Below, one piece after another: positions 9,779 to 19,073 of a stretch of 64,000 nucleotides of DNA; position 1 is the stretch's first letter, and each line of letters begins with the position of its first letter. The stretch is from positions 186,001 through 250,000 of the forward strand of contig NZ_BMGM01000002.1 of the NCBI RefSeq assembly GCF_014640195.1. Direction: 5' to 3'. The translations under genes were made by a program, and so were the position numbers. The notes beneath the pieces are model-generated. The model ran no database searches. It was not told the DNA's origin and saw only the letters and a list, made by a program, of their open reading frames with translations. The DNA comes from Psychroflexus planctonicus. GTDB taxonomy: Bacteria; Bacteroidota; Bacteroidia; Flavobacteriales; Flavobacteriaceae.

Positions 9779-9815
9779 AAAAAAAGCGCTACCTTTTAGA
9801 GTAACGCTTTGTTTT
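9779..9815 (-). terminator. Bidirectional intrinsic terminator between CNNM gene and rpoD
   Basis: A stem AAAGCGCTAC / GTAACGCTTT (one mismatch) with an 8-nt loop. It is flanked by an A-tract on the left, giving a U-tract for leftward rpoD transcripts, and by TTTGTTTT on the right. It lies between two convergent genes and can serve both. Confidence 0.8.
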
Positions 9816-9833
9816 GTATTCATCTTAAAAAAA

Positions 9834-10697
9834 CTAGCCTAAGTAAGTCTTTAATATTTTACTTCTAGAATTGTGCTTCAATTTACGAACACCTTTTTCT
9901 TTAATTTGTCTAACGCGTTCACGTGTCAATCCAAATGTTTCACCAATTTCTTCCAGTGTCATAGGTTGGTTTCCATTCAAACCAAAGTATAAACGAATTA
10001 CATCTGCATCTCTTGGGGCTAAGGTATCTAATGCGCGTTCAATTTCCGTTTGAAGCGACTCATGCATTAACTCTTTATCTGGATTTGGCGATTCGTCAAA
10101 ATTCAACACGTCATACAAACTAGAATCTTCTCCTTCGCGAAGCGGAGCATCCATAGATAAATGTCTTCCAGAGTTTTTTAAAGACTCTTTTACGTCATTT
10201 ATAGACATATCCAACTCTTTTGCAATTTCATCAGGACTTGGTGGACGCTGATTGGTTTGCTCTAAAAATGCGTAGGTTTTGTTTATTTTGTTTATCGAAC
10301 CAATTTTATTGAGCGGTAACCTAACAACACGAGATTGTTCTGCTAAAGCTTGTAAAATAGATTGTCTAATCCACCAAACGGCGTAAGAAATAAACTTGAA
10401 TCCACGAGTTTCATCAAAACGTTTTGCAGCTTTAATCAAACCTAAATTTCCTTCATTAATTAAATCGGGTAGGGTTAAACCTTGGTTTTGGTATTGTTTA
10501 GATACCGAAACTACAAATCGTAAATTGGCTTTGGTAAGCTTTTCTAAAGCACGGTCGTCGCCAGCTTTAATACGTTGTGCTAATTCTACTTCTTCTTCAG
10601 CAGTAATTAGGTCTACTTTTCCAATCTCTTGTAAATACTTATCTAAAGAAGCAGTTTCACGATTGGTTACTTGTTTGGTAATTTTAAGTTGTCTCAT
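9834..10697 (-). CDS. rpoD: Primary RNA polymerase sigma factor (RpoD/SigA, Bacteroidota type)
   Basis: 287 residues. Region 1.2 ([20 protein letters not shown]) begins almost at the N-terminus, so region 1.1 is missing, the hallmark of the Bacteroidota primary sigma. Region 2 has the core-binding and -10 melting motif ([15 protein letters not shown]). Region 3 and region 4.2 follow, with the helix-turn-helix [20 protein letters not shown]. This factor reads the unusual TTG / TAnnTTTG promoters seen repeatedly in this window. It is monocistronic, with its own terminator and a possible promoter about 80 bp upstream. Confidence 0.96.
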   Translation of the reverse strand: MRQLKITKQVTNRETASLDKYLQEIGKVDLITAEEEVELAQRIKAGDDRALEKLTKANLRFVVSVSKQYQNQGLTLPDLINEGNLGLIKAAKRFDETRGFKFISYAVWWIRQSILQALAEQSRVVRLPLNKIGSINKINKTYAFLEQTNQRPPSPDEIAKELDMSINDVKESLKNSGRHLSMDAPLREGEDSSLYDVLNFDESPNPDKELMHESLQTEIERALDTLAPRDADVIRLYFGLNGNQPMTLEEIGETFGLTRERVRQIKEKGVRKLKHNSRSKILKTYLG

Positions 10698-10773
10698 GGA
10701 TAACTATTCAATTTTATAGTTTATACGCAATTAATTGAAAAAGGTTACAAACAATCTTCAAAAAAATAGCAGG

Positions 10774-10781
10774 CAAAAATA
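10774..10781 (-). promoter_or_regulatory. Probable rpoD -7 promoter element
   Basis: Minus strand reads TATTTTTG, a match to TAnnTTTG, about 77 nt upstream of the rpoD start. No clear -33 TTG partner is seen at the usual spacing. Confidence 0.35.
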
Positions 10782-10980
10782 GTACAGCTTGAATATTAAA
10801 AACCACATTTTTGATTGTTTTTTTTCGCTTAATTCTGTTAAACCTTCAATTCGCTCAAAATAGGTTTACTAAATAAAGTTTGTTTTAGTTCGATAAGTTT
10901 CAGAAAATCAATTCAGTAAAACTTATTTTTATTAATTATAGCATAACAGTAGAAGGTGTTCATTCAAAAGAAATAAAACG

Positions 10981-10988
10981 TACCTTTG
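10981..10988 (+). promoter_or_regulatory. Probable typA -7 promoter element
   Basis: TACCTTTG is an exact TAnnTTTG match, ending 22 nt before the typA start codon. The -33 half is not evident. Confidence 0.5.
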
Positions 10989-11010
10989 CCGACTTAAAAT
11001 TACGCTTTTT

Positions 11011-12807
11011 ATGAATATCAAGAACATTGCGATTATCGCTCACGTTGACCACGGAAAAACAACCTTGGTGGACAAAATCATGCACCACTGTAAATTGTTT
11101 CGTGAAAACGAATCTACTGGAGACCTTATTTTAGATAATAACGACCTGGAAAGAGAAAGAGGGATAACAATTGTATCCAAAAACGTTTCTGTTGTTTACA
11201 AGGATACTAAAATTAATATTATTGACACTCCTGGTCACGCCGATTTTGGCGGTGAAGTGGAGCGTGTTTTGAATATGGCTGACGGAGTTCTTCTTTTAGT
11301 TGATGCTTTTGAAGGACCAATGCCTCAAACTCGTTTTGTTTTACAAAAAGCTTTAGATCTTGGCTTAAAACCATGTGTGGTAATCAATAAAGTTGATAAA
11401 CCGAATTGTACGCCTGATGAAGTACATGAAAAAGTTTTCGATTTAATGTTTGAATTGGGTGCAGAAGAATGGCAGTTGGATTTTCCATCGGTATACGGAT
11501 CTGCATTGAACAATTGGATGAGTGATAGTCCAGATGTAAAAACTGAAAATATAGAACCACTGCTAGACATGGTTATAGAGCATATTGATTCTCCCGAAGT
11601 TAAAGAAGGAAATACGCAAATGCTGATTACTTCTTTAGATTTTTCTTCTTACACAGGTAGGATTGCTATCGGTCGTTTACACCGAGGAGTTTTAAAAGAA
11701 AATATGCCCGTTTCATTGGTGAAACGCGATGGTACAATTTCCAAAACAAGAATAAAAGAACTGTATACTTTTGAAGGTGTTGGAAGACGTAGAGTTGAAG
11801 AAATTCAACCTGGCGATATCTGTGCAATTGTAGGGCTTGAAGGTTTTGAAATTGGAGATACAGTGGCAGACATTGAAAATCCTGAAGCACTAAAATCCAT
11901 TGCAATAGATGAACCAACCATGAGTATGTTGTTCACTATTAACGATTCTCCTTTCTTTGGTAAAGATGGAAAATTTGTAACTTCTAGACACATCAAAGAT
12001 CGTTTGATGAAAGAATTGGAAAAAAACTTAGCTTTACGTGTAGAAACAACCGATTCTGCTGATAAATTTAATGTTTTTGGTCGTGGAGTGATGCATTTGT
12101 CGGTTTTGATTGAAACCATGCGAAGAGAAGGTTACGAATTGCAAATTGGTCAACCGCAGGTAATTATCAAAGAAATTGATGGTGTAAAGTGCGAACCCGT
12201 TGAAGAATTGACCATTGACTTACCAGAGAATATTTCGGGTAAATCTGTTGAAATGGTAACTATGCGTAAGGGTGAAATGCTGAGCATGGAAGGCAAAGGA
12301 GAACGAATGACCATTCAATTTTTGATTCCTTCGCGTGGAATTATTGGCTTAAGAAATCAGTTGATGACTGCCACTGCTGGTGAAGCGATTATGGCACATC
12401 GTTTTAAAGAATTTCAACCATTAAAAGGAGACATTCCACAACGTATGAATGGATCTTTAGTTTCGATGGAAAAAGGAAAAGCAATTCCGTATTCAATTGA
12501 TAAATTACAAGATCGTGGAAAGTTTTTTGTTGATCCAGGTGAAGATATTTACGAAGGTCAGGTAATCGGTGAAAACTCTCGTCAGGATGATATGACGGTG
12601 AACATCACCAAAACCAAGAAATTATCTAACGTACGTTCTTCTGGAGCAGACGACAAAGCGAAAATTGTTCCTGCTAAAAAGTTTTCTTTAGAAGAAGCCT
12701 TGGAGTATATTCAAAAAGATGAATATGTAGAAGTTACCCCTAATTTCTTACGTATTCGTAAAATCTATTTGAAGGAAACGGACAGAAAACGCTTCAAAAT
12801 AATTTAA
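11011..12807 (+). CDS. typA: Ribosome-associated translational GTPase TypA/BipA
   Basis: 598 residues, normal length. G1 AHVDHGKTTLVDKI, G2/switch I region RERGITI, G3 DTPGHADFGGEVERV and G4 NKVDKP are all clear. EF-G-like beta-barrel domains and the BipA-specific C-terminal domain follow (IPSRGIIGLRNQLMTATAGE; LEYIQKDEYVEVTP). TypA/BipA assists 50S subunit assembly and growth under cold or other stress. It is monocistronic, with its own promoter element, and converges on the sdhA-like gene 21 bp away. Confidence 0.97.
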   Translation: MNIKNIAIIAHVDHGKTTLVDKIMHHCKLFRENESTGDLILDNNDLERERGITIVSKNVSVVYKDTKINIIDTPGHADFGGEVERVLNMADGVLLLVDAFEGPMPQTRFVLQKALDLGLKPCVVINKVDKPNCTPDEVHEKVFDLMFELGAEEWQLDFPSVYGSALNNWMSDSPDVKTENIEPLLDMVIEHIDSPEVKEGNTQMLITSLDFSSYTGRIAIGRLHRGVLKENMPVSLVKRDGTISKTRIKELYTFEGVGRRRVEEIQPGDICAIVGLEGFEIGDTVADIENPEALKSIAIDEPTMSMLFTINDSPFFGKDGKFVTSRHIKDRLMKELEKNLALRVETTDSADKFNVFGRGVMHLSVLIETMRREGYELQIGQPQVIIKEIDGVKCEPVEELTIDLPENISGKSVEMVTMRKGEMLSMEGKGERMTIQFLIPSRGIIGLRNQLMTATAGEAIMAHRFKEFQPLKGDIPQRMNGSLVSMEKGKAIPYSIDKLQDRGKFFVDPGEDIYEGQVIGENSRQDDMTVNITKTKKLSNVRSSGADDKAKIVPAKKFSLEEALEYIQKDEYVEVTPNFLRIRKIYLKETDRKRFKII

Positions 12808-12828
12808 TAACCAATTTGTAATTGCTAC

Positions 12829-14775
12829 TTATTTGTAGCTTCTTACACTAGGTTGTTCATATTCAAACACCAATTTCTCTTTATGAAGTTGGTGTTTTTT
12901 ATTTTCACCTTTCCATTCCCATGCAGAACTGTATTGAAAGTTATCATCGTCTCGTAAAGCTTCGCCGTCTTCGGTTTGAAATTCTTCTCTAAAATGTGCT
13001 CCACAAGATTCATCGCGTTGTAAAGCATCTTCACACATGAGTAATGCAATTTCAAAATAATCATACACTCGTCCGGCTTTTTCTAGTTCTGCATTTACTT
13101 CTTTTGTTGTGCCTGGAACCAAGACATGTTGAAGAAAATCTTCTCTTAAATCAGTAATTTGTTCAATGGCTTTTTGTAAACCATCTTTACTTCGAGAAAG
13201 GCCGCAGTAATCGTAAAGCAGTTTTCCTAATTGTTTGTGGTAGTGGTCTACTGTTTTGTTTCCTTTGTTGTTGATGAAAAACTCCAACTGTGTTTTTACT
13301 TTGTTTTCAGCTTCTTCAAAAGCTTTATCTATTGTTTCTGGCAAAGGATTTTTCAGTTCATCTGCTAAATAATTTCCAATGGTATATGGCGCAACAAAAT
13401 AGCCATCAACACAAGCTTGTAATAGTGAATTAGCACCTAATCGGTTAGCTCCGTGATCGCCAAAATTAGCTTCACCTAAAGCAAAAAGACCTGGAATATT
13501 GGTCATCAATTCGTAATCTACCCAAAGTCCACCCATTGAAAAATGTGCTGCTGGAGAAATTTTCATGGGTTCTTCATAGGCATTTATTCCGGTGATTTTT
13601 TCATACATCGAAAATAAATTTCCGTAGCGTTCTTTGATCATATCTTTGCCATGATTTTGTATAGCTCTTCTAAAATCAAGGTATACTGCATTTTTCATAG
13701 CGCCGACACCAAAACCTTTGTCTATTCTTTCTTTTGCTGCTCTTGAAGCAATGTCTCTTGGTGCTAAGTTACCAAAAGCGGGATAGCGTCTTTCCAAATA
13801 ATAATCGCGTTCTTCCTCGGGAATTTCATTGGGTTTACGTTGTTCATCTTTGTTTTTGGGTACCCAAATCCGTCCATCATTTCGGAGTGACTCAGACATT
13901 AATGTCAATTTAGATTGATGATTTCCTGATTGGGGTAGAGAAGTAGGATGAATTTGCGTCCAACTCGGGTTGGCTACAAAAGCTCCTTTTTTATGGGCTC
14001 GCCAAATAGCTGAACCATTGCAACCCATGGCTAAAGTAGATAAATAGAAAATTTTTCCGAAACCGCCAGTGGCTAAAACTACCGCATTGGCAACATGCCT
14101 TTTTATTTCTCCTGTTTCTAAATTTCTAGAAATAATGCCTTTGGCTTTTCCATTTATGGTTACCAAATCCAACATTTCATGACTGGTATGTAGTTTTATT
14201 TTTCCACGATTTACTTGACGCAAAAGTGCTTGATAAGCACCCAATAAGAGCTGTTGGCCAGTTTGACCTCGGGAATAAAAAGTTCTACTAACTTGCACAC
14301 CACCAAACGAACGATTGTTTAAATAGCCGCTGTATTCTCTTCCGAAGGGAACGCCTTGTGCAACGGCTTGATCTATTAAACTCATTGAACATTCTGCTAA
14401 ACGATATACATTGGCTTCACGTGCTCTAAAATCTCCCCCTTTTAAGGTGTCACGAAACATTCTATACACGCTATCGCCATCGTTTTTATAATTTTTGGAA
14501 GCATTTACTCCACCTTGGGCTGCCACAGAATGCGCTCTTCTGGCGGTATCTTGAAAACAAAAAGATTCTACATTGTAACCCATTTCAGCAAGTGAAGCAG
14601 CAATAGAACTACCTGCTAATCCCGTGCCTACCACAATAATCTTTAACTTATTCCGGTTGTTAGGACTTACTAATTTGGCATTATTCTTATAATTATTCCA
14701 CTTTTCTGATAAATGCCCGGAAGGAATTTTAGAATCTAACATAGTTTTGGATTTGCTGTCTCCCAAATGTATCAT
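12829..14775 (-). CDS. sdhA: Succinate dehydrogenase/fumarate reductase flavoprotein subunit, orphan
   Basis: 648 residues. The FAD-binding GxGxxG is at 50-55 (GTGLAG). The His that carries covalent FAD in this family is His82 ([11 protein letters not shown]). Catalytic-site equivalents are retained: His276 (QIHPTSLPQ), Arg340 (APRDIASRA), His411 (PAAHFSMGG) and Arg445 (GANRLGANS). The C-terminal family end RSYK is present. It interconverts succinate and fumarate when docked on SdhB/SdhC, but neither gene is adjacent. Instead it follows a DUF2490 gene by 35 bp in a leftward operon. Family similarity begins at MLDSKIPSG, so the internal ATG at 14742 is a likely alternative start. It may be the only SdhA or a divergent paralog; the window cannot decide. 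Confidence 0.92.
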   Translation of the reverse strand: MIHLGDSKSKTMLDSKIPSGHLSEKWNNYKNNAKLVSPNNRNKLKIIVVGTGLAGSSIAASLAEMGYNVESFCFQDTARRAHSVAAQGGVNASKNYKNDGDSVYRMFRDTLKGGDFRAREANVYRLAECSMSLIDQAVAQGVPFGREYSGYLNNRSFGGVQVSRTFYSRGQTGQQLLLGAYQALLRQVNRGKIKLHTSHEMLDLVTINGKAKGIISRNLETGEIKRHVANAVVLATGGFGKIFYLSTLAMGCNGSAIWRAHKKGAFVANPSWTQIHPTSLPQSGNHQSKLTLMSESLRNDGRIWVPKNKDEQRKPNEIPEEERDYYLERRYPAFGNLAPRDIASRAAKERIDKGFGVGAMKNAVYLDFRRAIQNHGKDMIKERYGNLFSMYEKITGINAYEEPMKISPAAHFSMGGLWVDYELMTNIPGLFALGEANFGDHGANRLGANSLLQACVDGYFVAPYTIGNYLADELKNPLPETIDKAFEEAENKVKTQLEFFINNKGNKTVDHYHKQLGKLLYDYCGLSRSKDGLQKAIEQITDLREDFLQHVLVPGTTKEVNAELEKAGRVYDYFEIALLMCEDALQRDESCGAHFREEFQTEDGEALRDDDNFQYSSAWEWKGENKKHQLHKEKLVFEYEQPSVRSYK

Positions 14776-14810
14776 TTTTCAACTAAACGGATTAAAAATA
14801 TTTAATGTTA

Positions 14811-15512
14811 TTAAATAGACTTGTAATAACCAATTTTTAACCATAGTCGATGTCGAAATCGGTCTTCCACCAAGTAGTCGTCTGTTCTGTAATCAAAACC
14901 TATTTCAAGTTTGTTTTTGTCGTTAAAGTAAAAACCTAAACTGGTAGTAAATCGGTTTTCAATATCATCTTCACCGTTTTGATTCATGTAGATGACTTCA
15001 TTACTAATACTGAGGTACTTTTCGCCTGGATCCAGTTCAAAACCTTGTAATGGAATTTGTCCTTTTAATCGGTAACGGAATCTCCATAAAATTTCGGCTT
15101 CTTTAAAAAAAGTTTGATCTGTTCTTACGCGATGTCCAATTCTAAATCTAGATTCGCGTTGTAAAATGGAAAGCTGCTGAATGGGTCGGTGGGTATTTTC
15201 ACCATCTTCAATGCGGTATTGATATCCCAAATTTATTTTTACGTAAGGGCTTATTTTTCTGCTGATAAAACTTTGTAAATCGGTTAAAACGTGGTTGTAC
15301 TCCAATTCTTTATTTAATTGAGATGTCTTATCAAATAAACCGTGTTGCGATTCAATTTTATGTGTAATAGAATAGGTTTCATTTAATTTATAAGATAAAG
15401 AAGCTTCAGGAAAAACACCTGAAGAAAATCGTGTGTTTTGTGCTTGAGCATAAACATGGTAAAGGAAAATACAAAAAAAACTAAGTATAATGTTAAGACT
15501 GTTCTTCATCAT
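14811..15512 (-). CDS. DUF2490-type outer-membrane beta-barrel protein
   Basis: 233 residues with a signal peptide (hydrophobic residues 5-23, VYAQAQ). The rest alternates short amphipathic strands with many Tyr/Phe/Arg residues (SISNEVIYMNQNGEDDIENR, FDYRTDDYLVEDRFRHRLWL), the pattern of DUF2490 proteins. It probably forms a small outer-membrane beta-barrel of unknown substrate. Its ATG shares the last A of the preceding TAA stop (TAATG), so it is translationally coupled to the PepSY-like gene. The sdhA-like gene follows 35 bp later. I do not know why a barrel should sit with a respiratory flavoprotein. Confidence 0.75.
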   Translation of the reverse strand: MMKNSLNIILSFFCIFLYHVYAQAQNTRFSSGVFPEASLSYKLNETYSITHKIESQHGLFDKTSQLNKELEYNHVLTDLQSFISRKISPYVKINLGYQYRIEDGENTHRPIQQLSILQRESRFRIGHRVRTDQTFFKEAEILWRFRYRLKGQIPLQGFELDPGEKYLSISNEVIYMNQNGEDDIENRFTTSLGFYFNDKNKLEIGFDYRTDDYLVEDRFRHRLWLKIGYYKSI

Positions 15513-16084
15513 TAATAATCTAAATTATCCGTTGCTTTTAATTTGATTTCTCTAATTTGAAGCAAATTTCCTACAGCATCAAATAAAGCTTCCCATAGCT
15601 CATCCTTGGTTTTATTTTTACCATAAAATTCAATTTCGTAATTAATTTTTATGTCGTCATCTAATTCATCTTCATCAATTAAATCTTCTAAATCATCAAT
15701 GCTGCCTACATATTGAATTTGCACTTTTTTGATTTTGTATTTGTCGTACTCCGTTTCAAAGTAAGTTGTGATGCTTTTTTTGGTCATCGTTTCAATTTCA
15801 TCAAAATCGATTAATACTTCAATATTAACAAGTATTCCGTTAGGTGAAATTTCAACGCTGTGTTTTTTGTTTTGGTAAGTTAGTTTGGCTTCGTAGACCT
15901 TTTTTTCGCCATCGGTTTGGTAAAACCATTTTACTTTGCGCTGTTTTTCGTAAGCATCTTTAAACCAAGACATGACTTCAGTTGGCACGTCTTTCTTTTT
16001 AATTCTTCTTTCTTGTTCATTTTTTACTTGAGCTTGCATTTGCAAAAGAAAAAAAAAGGACGAAATATAGGCGAATGTTTTCAT
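15512..16084 (-). CDS. Secreted PepSY-like protein of unknown function
   Basis: 190 residues; the first ~18 are a signal peptide (AYISSFFFLLQMQAQ). The remainder has two PepSY-like units, each a helix followed by strands (VMSWFKDAYEKQRKVKWFYQ then YEAKLTYQNKKHSVEISPNG; later YFETEYDKYKIKKVQIQYVG). An acidic stretch (LEDLIDEDELDDD) lies between strands. Such periplasmic modules are usually thought to bind or inhibit partners; no catalytic residues are visible. It opens the three-gene leftward operon with the DUF2490 and sdhA-like genes. Family assignment is by pattern only. Confidence 0.65.
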   Translation of the reverse strand: MKTFAYISSFFFLLQMQAQVKNEQERRIKKKDVPTEVMSWFKDAYEKQRKVKWFYQTDGEKKVYEAKLTYQNKKHSVEISPNGILVNIEVLIDFDEIETMTKKSITTYFETEYDKYKIKKVQIQYVGSIDDLEDLIDEDELDDDIKINYEIEFYGKNKTKDELWEALFDAVGNLLQIREIKLKATDNLDY

Positions 16085-16097
16085 TTGTTGTTTTTTT

Positions 16098-16105
16098 CAA
16101 AAATA
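16098..16105 (-). promoter_or_regulatory. Possible promoter of the PepSY-like/DUF2490/sdhA operon
   Basis: Minus strand TATTTTTG matches TAnnTTTG, ending 13 nt before the start codon; a TTG lies about 24 nt further upstream. The leader would be very short. Confidence 0.35.
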
Positions 16106-16172
16106 TGAAATATTTGAATTCTATATTTACAACTTGAAATTTGTAAATTGAATTTTTAATCTTTTTCTACGT

Positions 16173-17318
16173 ATGAAATATACACTATTAAGCTTGTTTT
16201 TGTTTAGTATTTTGACTGTCTTTTCGCAAAAAAAAGAAGTGATTTATGAGGTAGATGGAATTCGAGTTGATCCCGTTTTTTATGAAGAACTAAACGACCT
16301 TAATGATGAAATTGTTGATCGCTTTAAAGTAATAGAAGATGAGATTAAGATTAATGCTTTGGGCTATTCTAACGCAGAGCGTTTAATACAAATTGAAACA
16401 AAAGCTTATGTAAGCAGGCCTGATAGTTTAAAACGTATTCCATCGACTAGAGAAATGGATAGGATTTTAGGAAAATGGCATCTAAAAGATAATCCGCAAG
16501 TGTATACTGGTCCTTTTAGAGATTACTATTTGAATGGAAATCTACAAGGAAAAGGAAATTTACAAAAAGGCAAATTAGAAGGTAAACGTTGGTTGTATTT
16601 TAAAGATGGAAGTATTTCTGAAGAATTACATTACAAAAACGGCTTTCCAGATGGCAAAGAAATTCGTTATTATCCCAATGGAAAAATTAAGCAGGTTGGT
16701 TATTATAATAAAGGTTTTGAAGTAGGTGAGTGGAAAAAATTTCACATTAATGGAGAGCTAAAACAAGTTTCCAGTTTTAATGAAAATGGAAAACTTGATG
16801 GTGAAGTGCTTACCTATTATTCAACAGGTGAACTAAAAGGGGAAAGTAAATTTAAGGATGGAAAATTAATTAATGATCGAAAAACAAGAAAATTAAATGA
16901 AGCTTACGACACCGCGAAAAGAAGTTTTGAGTTGGGTAACTTCAAGGAAGCTGAAGAGCTTTTTACCAAATGTATCAAATTAAAATCGGATTGGAACGAT
17001 GCGTATTTTGGTCGTGGAACTGCATATTTGAATGATAATGAATTTGAAAAAGCTTTATCTGATTTTAATAAAGCCATAGAAATTGAACCTTTAGACGCTT
17101 ATGCCTATACCAACAGAGCTTTTGTGCTAATTAGACAACAGGAGTTTAAAGCAGCAAAAAAACAATCTTCAACAGAAGGAATGCAGGTTTTTGGGACAAA
17201 AAATGTAGAAATTCCAGATGAAGATATACAGAAAATTTGTCAAGATTTACAAAAAGCAAAAGACTTGGGTGATGATAGTAGAATGCTACTCAACGCGATT
17301 AGCAAATATTGCTACTAG
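16173..17318 (+). CDS. MORN-repeat and TPR-repeat secreted protein
   Basis: 381 residues with a signal peptide (LLSLFLFSILTVFSQ). Residues ~115-245 carry about five MORN-like repeats of the YwqK type (GPFRDYYLNGNLQGKGNLQK; GKEIRYYPNGKIKQVGYYNK; GEWKKFHINGELKQVSSFNE). Residues ~250-320 are two TPR units (SFELGNFKEAEELFTKCIKL; YLNDNEFEKALSDFNKAIEI). Both are protein-interaction modules, so this is likely a periplasmic scaffold. A shorter MORN-only protein is encoded at 52854-53219. It is divergent from the PepSY-like operon and followed by a 634-bp repeat-containing gap. Function unknown. Confidence 0.75.
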   Translation: MKYTLLSLFLFSILTVFSQKKEVIYEVDGIRVDPVFYEELNDLNDEIVDRFKVIEDEIKINALGYSNAERLIQIETKAYVSRPDSLKRIPSTREMDRILGKWHLKDNPQVYTGPFRDYYLNGNLQGKGNLQKGKLEGKRWLYFKDGSISEELHYKNGFPDGKEIRYYPNGKIKQVGYYNKGFEVGEWKKFHINGELKQVSSFNENGKLDGEVLTYYSTGELKGESKFKDGKLINDRKTRKLNEAYDTAKRSFELGNFKEAEELFTKCIKLKSDWNDAYFGRGTAYLNDNEFEKALSDFNKAIEIEPLDAYAYTNRAFVLIRQQEFKAAKKQSSTEGMQVFGTKNVEIPDEDIQKICQDLQKAKDLGDDSRMLLNAISKYCY

Positions 17319-17952
17319 TTAAAAGTGAGCTTGAAATATTATTGAGCTTGGCAATTGTTACAATGAGTATAAAAGATAACTAATATTCAAAGTATACCCG
17401 TTGTGCAATTTAAGTTAAAATAGATAGCATAATGCCAGCCTGCCTGCCTGTTCAATCAGACAGATGCGAGCCTCAGGAAATTTTGTAAATTCATTTAATG
17501 GCAAGTGACAATTAAAAATAAAATTTTCATTTAAACTATCCATCAGCTGCTTCCCTTCCATTGATGGGAAGGGTTAGGGATGGGTGTAAACTAAAATACA
17601 AAAACACCCTTTGCCTTTCGGCATTTCCCTTCAGGGAAAAAATTCAATCAAACTTATTAAATAAAGATAAAACCAGTAAAGCTTTTTGAAAGTTGCTAAA
17701 AACAGACAAATTATATAAAAATGTTATTACTAGTGATTTTTTGAATAAAATCATGTCGATAACCAATTTATATCTAAAAATTCTTATTCTCGATACTTCG
17801 GAGACATCGGGATTACTGATTTCAATCGTGAAATTCACTCGAATTGACTGAAATTTGTCAAAATACACAAAGGGTAAAATATGTAGAATTAGAATTAAAC
17901 CTATAAATTAACAATAAAGTTGTTTATATTTTAAAGAATAATTATTTTTAAT
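17319..17952. other. Intergenic region with several hairpin-forming repeats
   Basis: 634 bp with no credible gene. It holds a CCTGCCTGCCTG run (17439-17450) followed by an imperfect CAGACAG partner, then a hairpin CCCTTCC...GGAAGGG (17553-17573). Two adjacent perfect hairpins follow: TGCCTTTCGGCA (17612-17623) and TTTCCCTTCAGGGAAA (17624-17639). A stretch near 17790-17815 (cgatacttcggagacatcggg) resembles another dispersed intergenic element. The last ~100 bp before the MscS gene are plain AT-rich DNA. Confidence 0.6.
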
Positions 17953-18885
17953 ATGAATTACACAAAATTATTTTTTTCATTATTCGTTACCATTTTATGT
18001 TCGTTTATTCAACCAGCTATTTTATTTTTTGATGATCATCCAACTGGATTTTTGATGTATCTGGCAGAATATAGTTTTATCACCATCATTATATCTTTTA
18101 CCTGGTTTCTTATCAACTTGATCAAGTTTTTAAAATATCGATTTTTAAGAAGATTTGATATTACGCAAGAAGATAATTTAGCATCAAGAAAAGTATATAC
18201 ACAAATTAACTTGCTAGAAAAAGTAGTTGTTTTTGTAATTGTACTTTTTGGTGTAGGAATGATTTTACTCTCTTTTGAAAGTATACGACAAATTGGTGTT
18301 GGTCTCTTTGCTTCAGCTGGTGTTGCTGGAATTATTATAGGTTTATCTGCACAAAAAGTAGTAGGTGCTTTGTTGGCTGGAATTCAAATAGCCATTACAC
18401 AGCCATTTAGAATAGATGATGCAGTTTTGGTAGAAAATGAATGGGGTTGGATTGAAGAAATCAACCTTACCTATGTAGTAGTTCGAATTTGGGACAAAAG
18501 AAGATTGGTTTTACCATCAACTTATTTTCTAGAAAAACCATTTCAAAATTGGACACGAACTTCAGCAGATATTGTTGGTTCAGTTTTTATTTATACCGAT
18601 TATACGGTTCCTTTTGTTGCATTAAGAAAAGAGTTGGATAGATTATTAGAACAAACTGAATTATGGGATAAAAAAGCCAAAGTGCTCCAAGTAACCGATG
18701 CTAAAGAATCTACCGTGGAAATAAGAATTTTAGTGAGTGCTAAAAATTCGCCTACCGCTTGGGATTTGCGTGTATTTATCCGAGAGAAACTAATTGAATT
18801 TTTACAGAATAATTACCCAGAGAGTTTACCTAAATCCAGGATTGTAATCAATCACCCCGTTGATGCTGATAAAAACAACAAATAA
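17953..18885 (+). CDS. MscS-family mechanosensitive ion channel
   Basis: 310 residues. Three to four membrane segments occupy residues ~1-140. The pore-lining TM3 with Gly/Ala packing is visible (GLFASAGVAGIIIGLSAQKV), followed by the MscS beta domain (FRIDDAVLVENEWGWIEEI; VVRIWDKRRLVLPSTYF) and an alpha/beta C-terminal domain. Such channels release solutes when membrane tension rises on hypo-osmotic shock. It stands alone, with 67 bp of gap-like DNA and a repeat-rich region upstream. MscS-like channels vary in ion preference, which the sequence does not settle. Confidence 0.9.
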   Translation: MNYTKLFFSLFVTILCSFIQPAILFFDDHPTGFLMYLAEYSFITIIISFTWFLINLIKFLKYRFLRRFDITQEDNLASRKVYTQINLLEKVVVFVIVLFGVGMILLSFESIRQIGVGLFASAGVAGIIIGLSAQKVVGALLAGIQIAITQPFRIDDAVLVENEWGWIEEINLTYVVVRIWDKRRLVLPSTYFLEKPFQNWTRTSADIVGSVFIYTDYTVPFVALRKELDRLLEQTELWDKKAKVLQVTDAKESTVEIRILVSAKNSPTAWDLRVFIREKLIEFLQNNYPESLPKSRIVINHPVDADKNNK

Positions 18886-19073
18886 ATGATGATTTCTAAA
18901 GACTTATTTAAAAAATATATTTCAGGAACATACAACAGCTTCAATATTTTAAGGAAGCTATAGTTATTTCCCTATTCCATTCTTCAAATCTTAAAAAATA
19001 TCTAAAATTTCAAATTAATAGGTTAAAGTCTATTCACAGAAAAATGCTATGTTTGAACACAGATTTACAGAAC

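Larger units (their letters stand above)
10698..11010. other. Intergenic region between divergent rpoD and typA
   Basis: 313 bp, very AT-rich. It holds a -7-like motif for each flanking gene (10774-10781 minus, 10981-10988 plus). I see no open reading frame with protein-like character, no structured RNA and no repeat. Confidence 0.6.

Noticed and set aside
17644-17868. 74-codon minus-strand reading frame
   Set aside because: It lies in a repeat-rich gap, part of it translates a dispersed element, and the composition is not protein-like; no promoter or coupling supports it.
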